From Bathymodiolus thermophilus thioautotrophic gill symbiont (GTDB lineage Bacteria > Pseudomonadota > Gammaproteobacteria > PS1 > Pseudothioglobaceae), in contig NZ_CP024634.1 of assembly GCF_003711265.1 (NCBI RefSeq), positions 1,984,001-2,048,000 of the forward strand: DNA of 64,000 nucleotides. Reading direction: 5' to 3'. Below are positions 54,001 through 63,000 of the stretch, piece after piece. The translations under genes were made by a program, and so were the position numbers. The notes under the pieces were generated by a model, which saw nothing but the letters and a program-made list of their open reading frames with translations, did no database searches and had not been told where the DNA came from. Each line of letters begins with the position of its first letter. Positions within the stretch are counted from its first letter, which is position 1.

Positions 54001-57000
54001 CTAAGGTCGATAACATCTGCGCTGGTGTTGGTATTTATATTGCCTACGGTAAAGTCGGTAATGGTGTCGTTGCCTGCGTTTTCAAAGCCGTAATCAAAGA
54101 TGTCTCTGCCACCTGCACCGGTTAAGGTGTCGTCGCCTGAGCCACCGACTAAGGTGTCATTTGTGGTGCCGCCAATTAGTGTGTCGTTACCGCCTAAGCC
54201 GTGGAGTATAGTTTTTGTGCTGGTTGTGTTCAGTGTGTTGCTGGCAGCAGTGCCTTGTGTTGCTATGTAGCGGTCAAAACTGCCCATATTAATGGTCCAG
54301 TTGTAGGTGTCTATTAAATATTGTTTGGCGGTGGCATCGGTGTATTGTGCAATGCCCCAAATAACATTTCTTTGAATGGCGCTTTCCCCTGCACTGGTGT
54401 CAAGTTTTGCCCAGCCGCGTAAAATATTATCCATGTTGTCGATGCTGATTGCGGTGTCATCAAGCATCCACTCTGCGTATTCTAAATTTGAAATATCCCA
54501 GTTGCTAATGTTTTGGTTAAAGGCGCTTGCGGCATTAAACATCGCATGCATACTGATCACTTTGCTGACATCCCAGTTGCTAATGTTTTGGTTAAAGGTG
54601 CTTGCACCTCTAAACATCTGAAGCATACCGGTTATCTTGCTGACATCCCAATTGCCAATGTCTTGGTTAAAGCTGGTGTTAATGAATGCATTGCTGGCAT
54701 TGTTGGCATGTGATACATCCAAATCTGTTAAGTTGTTACTATTGACATTAAGCCAATCTTTTAAATCGCTAATTTCAGTTGTATTTTTAGCAATGGCAGT
54801 ATTGACATTACCTGCAAGGTCTTCAAAGGTGCCCGCTGCCACTGTGATGGCAACATTGGCATGCTGTCCGCTAGGGCTTGGGGTGACTGTCATGGTGTAT
54901 TGGTTGGCACTGACTTTGGTCATTGAACCTGCGTTAATCACGCCATTGACAACACTAACATCATAGGCGGTAAATGAGCCGTCTTTGATGGCTTCATTAA
55001 AGTTAAATGTGATGGTGTTACTGGCAGTATCTCTACCGCCATTGCCTGTAATTATTAGAGCAGGTCCAATGGACTCAAGTATTAAGTTGCCATTGGCAGC
55101 CATATTATTCAACAAATTGGCGTTGTAGGCAACATTGGATAAAGTGATGGTAACGAGGGCATTAAGTGCTTCTGTGCCACCGTAGTTAATGGTTAGTTTG
55201 GTGCCAGTACCAGCGGCAGTGGCTGTTATAAAATCACTCAGATAAGAAGTGGATTTACATCCTATCAATAAGTCGCTAAGGTCGATAGTGTCTGCGTTGG
55301 CATTTGTCCTGATGTTTCCGACGGTAAAGTCGGTGATGGTGTCATTGCCTGCATTTTTAAAACCGTAATCAAAGGTGTCATTGCCATTGCCACCAGTTAA
55401 GGTGTCGTCGCCTGCACCACCGACTAAGGTGTCATCTGTGGTACCGCCAATTAGGATATCGTTACCGCCTAAGCCATGTAGTGTGGTTTTTATGCTGGTT
55501 GTGGTGAGTGTGTTGGCAGTGGCAGAGCCTTGTATTGTCTTGCTACCATCAAAAGTGCCAACTTTGATAGTCCAGTTGTAGGTGTTTATTAAATATTGTC
55601 TGGCAGTGGCATCGGTGTAGTTTGCAATGCTCCATACAACATTTCTTTGAATGGCAGTCTCTCCTGTAGCGCTATCAAGTCTTGCCCAACCACGCAAGGT
55701 GTTGTCCATATTGGCGCTGGTCATTGCTAGGGTATTGGTGAACATGTGATTTGCATTGGTTAAACTTGAGATGTCCCAGTTGCCAATGTCTTGATTAAAG
55801 GCGTATGCGTCAAAAAACATTCTATACATACTGGATACTTTGCCAGTGTCCCAATTGCCAATGTCTTTATTAAAGACACTGGCGCTTAAAAACATCTCAG
55901 ACATATGGGCTACTTGGTCAACTTGCCAATTGCCAATGTCTTGGTTAAAGGCGCTTGCATAGGCAAACATCTTGTACATATTAGTTGCGCTACCCATTTG
56001 CCATTTGCCAATGTTTTGGTCAAAGGTGGTGGCTCTATAAAATGCATAACTTGCATCGCTTGCATAAGACACATCCCAATGCGTTAAATCCACATCAGAA
56101 CTGCTACTATTAATGTTAAACCAATTTTTTAAATTGCTAATTGTGGTTGTGTTGCTAGTAAGGGTGGCATTGGTATTACCTGCAATATCTGCAAAGGTGT
56201 TTGCACCAACTATGATGGCAACATTGGCGTGTTCTCCTCCTAGGCTTGGGATTGCGATAACGCTGTATTGGGTTGCACTTATTTTGGTAAATGAGTTTGC
56301 ATTGAGGGTGCCATTTATAATGTCAATATCACCAATGGTAAATGATCCGTCTTTGATGGCTTCGCTAAAATTAAAGGTGATGGTGTTGGAGGTGTATTTG
56401 CCACTACTGCCTGTAATCGTTAGAGTGGGTCGAATGCTTTCAAAGATTAAGTTGCCATTGGCAACCATATTGTTTAACAAATCGGTGTTATATTCAATAC
56501 CCTCTAAGGTAATGGTTACCAAGATATCCTCTGCTCCAGTGCCGTCATGGTCAATCACCAGTCTGGTGAAAATATCATTTGCAGTACTATTAGCAGCGGA
56601 GGCGGTTACAAAATCACTTAGATTGGAAGTGGCACTATACCCTATCAATAAGTCTTTAAGGTCTATAACATCTGCATTGTCGCTTGTTCCCATGGTGAAG
56701 TCTTTGATCCAGTCGTTACCTGCATTTGTAAAGCCGTAATCAAAGGTGTCATTGCCAGCACCACCCGTTAAGATGTCATTGCCAGCACCGCCAATCAAAA
56801 TATCGTTTGTGGCACCTCCATTTAGGTTGTCGTTACCTCCTAAGCCGTGTATGGTGGTTTTTGCGCTAGTGGTAGAGAGCGTGTCATTTTGAGTATTGCT
56901 GCCTTGTATCGTCTTTTTGTCATCAAAGGTGTCAGCATTAATATTCCAGTTATAGGTGTCTATTAAATATTGTCTGGCAGTGGCATCGGTGTAGTCTGCA

Positions 57001-60000
57001 ATGCCCCATACAACATTGTTCTGAAGGGCGGTTTCTCCTGCGGCGGTATCAAGCCTTGCCCAGCCACGCAAGGTGTTATCCATATTGGCAACTGTTATGG
57101 CACTGTGCTTAAACATATCTTGTCCGTTGGTTAAACTTGAAACATCCCAACTGCCAAGGTCTTGGTTAAAGGTGCTTTTGAAGGCAAACATTCTGTACAT
57201 ACTGGTTACACTGCTAACATTCCAAAAGCCGATGTCTTGGTTAAAGGCAGTGGCGTTTTCAAACATTCGATTCATATTGACTACATTGCCAACATTCCAA
57301 TTACCGATGTCTTGGTTAAAAGATGTGGCATTGAGGAACATACTTTGCATATTGACTACATTGCCAACATTCCAATGTCCGATGTCTTGTTTAAAGGTGG
57401 TGGCATTAAAAAATGCTTGTATTGCACTGCCTGCATGGGACACATCCCAATTTGTTAAATCAACATCAAAGCCGTTGCCATCAATATCAATGTGATTGCT
57501 TAGTTGAAAAAGTTTGGTGGTGTTTTTAGCAGTGATATTAGTATTGCCAGCCAAATCTACCAAAGTGTTGGCTGCAATTGTGATGGCAATATTGTCATGT
57601 TGCCCCCCTAGGCTTGGGGTAACGATAATGCTGTATTGGGTTGCGCTTATTTTGGTTAATGAATCTGGGGTAATAATACCATTGACAATGATGATGTCAT
57701 CTATGGTAAATGACCCATCTTGAATGGCTTCACTAAAATTAAAAGTGACTTCACTGCCGCCAGTACCGCCACTACCTATGATTGTTAGTGTGGGTGCTTG
57801 TGTGTCAATGTGAATTTCATTGTTGCTGGTATCGGTGATTTTGTTGCCTGCTGCATCGGTTATGGTGGCAACTACACTGTAGTCGCCATCAGTGAGTGCT
57901 GTTAAAGTGCCACTGATTGGGTTGATGTTCAAATCAACACGCCAAACACCATTACTATTTGGAACGGCGTTGTAAGTTGCACCAGAGATGGTTACACTTA
58001 GGCTTTCACCGGTGGCAAGTGCGGCGTTGGTGCCCATTGTGCCTGTAATTATTGGCAAGGTGTTGTTGGTGATAAGTGTGTCAACTTGTGGTGCTACGGT
58101 GTTAACAACAAGGCCTATTGTGGTTCCTAGCAATTGAACAGCATCAATTTCATTAAAGACATCGGTGCTGTCGCCAACTGTTAAGCGAATGGTGTTTGAT
58201 GAGTAGTCAAGTTTGTTGTTAAGTGAGATTTTTGTGTTGCTAACCTGACCTTCGACAACACCTGACATGATGCCCCCTGTTTCGGCGCCATTAGATTTGG
58301 CATAAACTATTACAAAGACACCTTCTCTCATTACCTCTACTTTACTAATGGTTCCTGCATTGTATGTTTCTCTAACGATAATATCTTTGATATAAACCGA
58401 TTGGTCGTAGGTTAGGATGAGCGTGTTTGCTTTGGCTCTGTCACTGGTGTTTTCTGCCCATGCATTTTTATGTTCGGCCTGAGAATCGCCGACATTTAAT
58501 CCAGTATCGGGTGCACCTTCTACTTTGTTGTCGCTATAAGAGTCTAGGCTCCATTGGCTACTGGCCACAGTTGTTTTGGCCCATTGCATACTATCATTTG
58601 TAATGGCAGGTGTTGTTAGTGAGGCGTTATAACCTATATTATTTTTAAGTGTGCCGCCTGCTAAGAGTAATGCATCAACGCCAGCGGTAATATTGCCAGT
58701 GGGGTTGCTGTCGCCAGAAACAATGGTGTAGTTGAAGACCAAAGTAGTGCTAGAGGGGCTTGAGGTGTAAGTAGCGGTTTTTTCTACACCGCCTACGTTA
58801 ATCGTATAAGTAGGTGTGCCAGTTACCACAACGGCCTCATCCATCGTTAGGGTAACAACAATTTTATCGCCTATACCCAGTGTGCTTGTCTTGGCGGTGC
58901 CAGTGGCGTTTGTTGCGGTAATTACTACGGTGCTAACTGTAGGTACATTACTGTCAATGGTAATCTCATTGTGGCTGGTGTCATTGATGCTGTTGCCTAC
59001 TAGGTTGGTTACAGTGGCAACCACGCTGTAGTTGCCATCAGTGAGTTGTATTAAGGTGCCGTTGGTGGCGGGTGTGCTTAAATCAATGTGCCAAATGCCT
59101 TGGTCATTTGGGATAGCACTATAAGTGGCACCAGAGATAGTCACACTTAGGCTTTCACCAGTGGCAAGTGCGGCGTTGGTGCCTGTTGTGCCTGTAATTA
59201 TTGGTGTGGTGTTATTGGTAATGAGTGTGTTAACTGTTGGTGCTGTTGGAGGGGTGGTGTTTAGTGTAAAGGCTTGAGTGGCATCACTTGTATTGCCAGC
59301 AATATCTGTTACAACTACTTTCACTGAATAATTGCCATCTTTGTTGCTGGTGGTGATATAAGTGGTGTATTCTGCTGCTGTCATGGTAGCAAGTGGTGTT
59401 CCGTTGTTTTTGGTAACAATGTAGGTTAAGGTTGCATCGTTTGCTACATTGGTCACTGTTAATCTGCCATTGTTGGTAATGCCGTCGTTGTTTAAGCCAG
59501 TGTCTGTAAAGGTAAGTGTTGGCGCTGCTAGGGGTGTGGTGTCTAGGGTAAATGTTTTAGTAACATTGCTTGTATTGCCAGCAATATCTGTTGTGACTAT
59601 TGTTACTGAATAGTTGCCGTCTTTATTGTCTCCAGTTATGTAGGTGTTATACTCTTCTGCTGTCATGGTAAGAGGGTCTTCATTGTTTTTGGTAACAAGG
59701 TAAGTAATGGTGTTGTCGTTTGATGCATTGGTAACGGATAATTTGCCATTCTTGGTAATGTTATCGTTGGCGAGTAGTCCGGTGTCTGTAAAGGTAAATA
59801 CTGGTGTTTCTGGGGGAGTGGTGTCTAAGGTAAATGTTTTGGTTATGCTGCTTGTATTGCCAACAATGCTGGTTGCGACTATGGTTACCGAATAGTCACC
59901 GTCTCTATTGTTTTCAGCAATGTAAGTGTTATACGCTTCTATTGTCATGGCAACAGGATCTGCATCGTCTTTGGTAACAAGGTAAGTGATGCTGGTGTTG

Positions 60001-63000
60001 TTTGATGTATTGATAACAGGCAATTCACCATTTTTGGTAATACCATCGTCACTTGATGAACCCGTGTCTGTAAAGGCAAGTATGGGGGTTGCTGGAGGGG
60101 CGGTGTTTAAGGTAAAGGTTTTGGTAACTTGGCTGGTGTTGCCTACCGTGTCTGTTATAACCACTTCTACTGAATAGTCGCCGTCTTTGTTGCTTCCAGT
60201 AATGTAGGTGTCATATTCTTCTACTGTTAGGGTAATGGGGCTTTCGTTGTTTTTGGTAACAAGGTAAGTGACAGTGTCGTCGTTTGATGCATTGGTAACG
60301 GGTAATTTGCCATTGTTAGTAATGTTGTCGTCATTTAAACCTGTGTCTGTGAAGTTAAATGTTGGTGTTGCTGGAGCGACGGTATCAATTGTTACTGCTG
60401 TTGTTGTTACGCCTTGACCTGTAACACTGCTATTGTTGCCATTGTTGTTGTTATTGTTGTTGTTACTGTTACTGTTGTTATTATTACCAGCAAGATTAAC
60501 GGTTACTGTGTAACTGCCGTCATTAAGTTGTGAAGTCCAGGTGGCGTTATTGGCTAATGTCCAAGTGCTGTTATCGGCACTTGTAATGATATTTGGGAGG
60601 TTGGAGTCAAGTGTATAAGTAGAGTCTGTACCTTTTTGTTTGAAGACGATACTGGTAATGCTTAAGTTGGTTATTGTGCCAATGATATTAACTGTGCCAC
60701 TTAAAGTGGCTGTTGCCAGTTCACTGCTGTTGATATAATTGTCATCGCCAATATTGTTCCAAGTCACTGAGGTGGATAAGCCGATATCTGTTGCCAATAC
60801 TTTAACCACTTGTCTGGTCTCATTGCCTGCACTATCGGTGGCAACAATAGTAACATTGTGATTTTCTATTTGAGTTTGTTTTTCTTGATATTTTAATTCA
60901 CCGGTATCGTGCTTAATCGTAAACTTGTTATTTTGATTGCCATCTAAAGTGTAAGTGACTGGAGTGTCGTCTGTTGCTACGGCTGTGTATATTATTTCTG
61001 AAATGGCTGTGTTTATTTCGACCTGAACCGTAGTTGTGCTGGTAAATACAGGACCTGTGGTGTCGACTATAATGGTTGCGGTGTTTTCAGCAATGCTTGA
61101 GACATTGCCAGCGATATCGGTTTGTTTAATCTGAATGGCATTCTTAGCGTAAGTGCCTTCATCTAGCGTAAAACTATGACCTGTGCCATCAATAAAGTTG
61201 GTGCCGCCATCAACAGAGTATTGCCAAGTGGCACCGGGTTCTAGTTTTTCAACGGTTATTGTGTTGTTATTGGTAATGCCATCATTATCTGATGAACCTG
61301 TATCTGTCAACTTAAAGATGGGTGTTGGAGAGTTGGTGTCTAAGGTAAATGTTTTGATTGCATTACTGGTATTGCCAACTGTATTTGTAACAACCACTAG
61401 CACAGAGTAATTGCCATCTTTATTGTCCCCAGTAATGTAGGCTATATATTCGGCTGCTGTCATGGTGGCCAGTGGCTCTTCGCTGTCTTTGGTAACAATG
61501 TAGGTTATGGTGTCGTCATCTGATACATCGGTAACAGTCAATTGGCCATTGTTGGTGATGTGATCGCTTGTTAATCCGCTGTCTTTTTGTAAAGTGACTA
61601 TTGGCGAACTTGGGGGAGTGTGGCTTAATGTAAAGGTTAGTGTGTTACTGCGAATACTGATATTACCTGCGTTGTCTATGTCGGTAATAGCAAGTGTGTA
61701 AGTGGCTTCATCTGCATTTGCCATATAGGCAATATAGCTTTCTTCATTGGTAACATTGGTAACTTCGACATCGCCTTTTTTTAAGTGATAAGTGCGAGTG
61801 CCGTTTACTTCAAGAACTGAGATGGCAACTGCACCGTCTTTGGTGATATTGGGCGTGTTGTTTGTGCTATTCGTTAAAGCAACAGTAGGTTGGGTTGGGG
61901 CAATTGTGTCAATTGTTGTTGTTAAGGTGCCTGAGCCTTCAATTGTGGTACTGTCGCTATTGCCAGAGAGGTTAACGACAATGGTGTAATCGCCGTTAAT
62001 CAGTTTTGAGGCCCAAGTGTCATCATGAGTTAAAGTCCAAGTGTTGTTGTTATCGACATTGGGGAGGTTGGTGTTGATTTCATGAACGGTATTGCCATTT
62101 TTTTTGAAGACAATGCTGGCAATGCTGATTGAGTCAACGGTACCAGTAACAAAAACTGTGCCGCTTAAAGTAACTGTTGTTAGGTCACTAGTGCCGATAA
62201 TGTTGTCATTATTGCTAATATTGCCCCACACAATGGAAGTAGTCAAACCAATATCTTGTACTGAGACAGTAATAAGTTGTTCTGTGGTATTGCCTGCGTT
62301 ATCGGTGGCAATAATGGTAGCCATATCGTTGTTATGTGCTGATGTTTGTAGGGTTTTGTAGGTTACTTTTCCAGTGTCGGCGTTGATCTTAAATTTACTG
62401 CTTGTTGCCTCTTTTAGGCTATAAGTAATGCCATTATCTGCATTGCCACCCTTTAGATTGATTGCTTGGGCGTCATAAACAGGGGTTGTAATGGGGGTGT
62501 TGGTGGCGATATTGATTATAGTGGGAAGTGATAGCTCAAATGTGGGGACTGTGGTGTCCACTGTGATGACCTTGGTGTTTGATAGGGTTACTTTTTTGTC
62601 AGCATCAGTTGCTGTTGCGATGATACTGACGGTTTTGCCTTCTATGGCAGTAATGTCGGCATTTGTTAAGGTGTAATGCCAAGTTGTGCCTGAGACACTT
62701 GTATTTTTGTCTCTGCCATTAATAGACAGTACAACAGTGCTGCCAGCTTTTACTGTGCCGGTGATGCTTGTGTTGTCTTTTTCAGAAAAGTTAATGACAT
62801 CATCTGTAGCCACTGTTGCAATTACTGGCATAACCTCTATTGCCTGCAGGTTGTTAAAGTGGTCGTTGGGCACCATGTCATATCTTATATCTGCCATGGC
62901 CTCTGCCTTTCTGAGTTCCATTCTCATGTTATTATCGGCAATGTTGACCTTTGTAGTACTTGTGTTTGCATTGACAATGTCAATGGCATCAGCAATGTCT

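Noticed and set aside
60427-60493. Phase-variation tract in giant gene 3
   Set aside because: The repeat unit is a trinucleotide, so slippage would not shift the frame.
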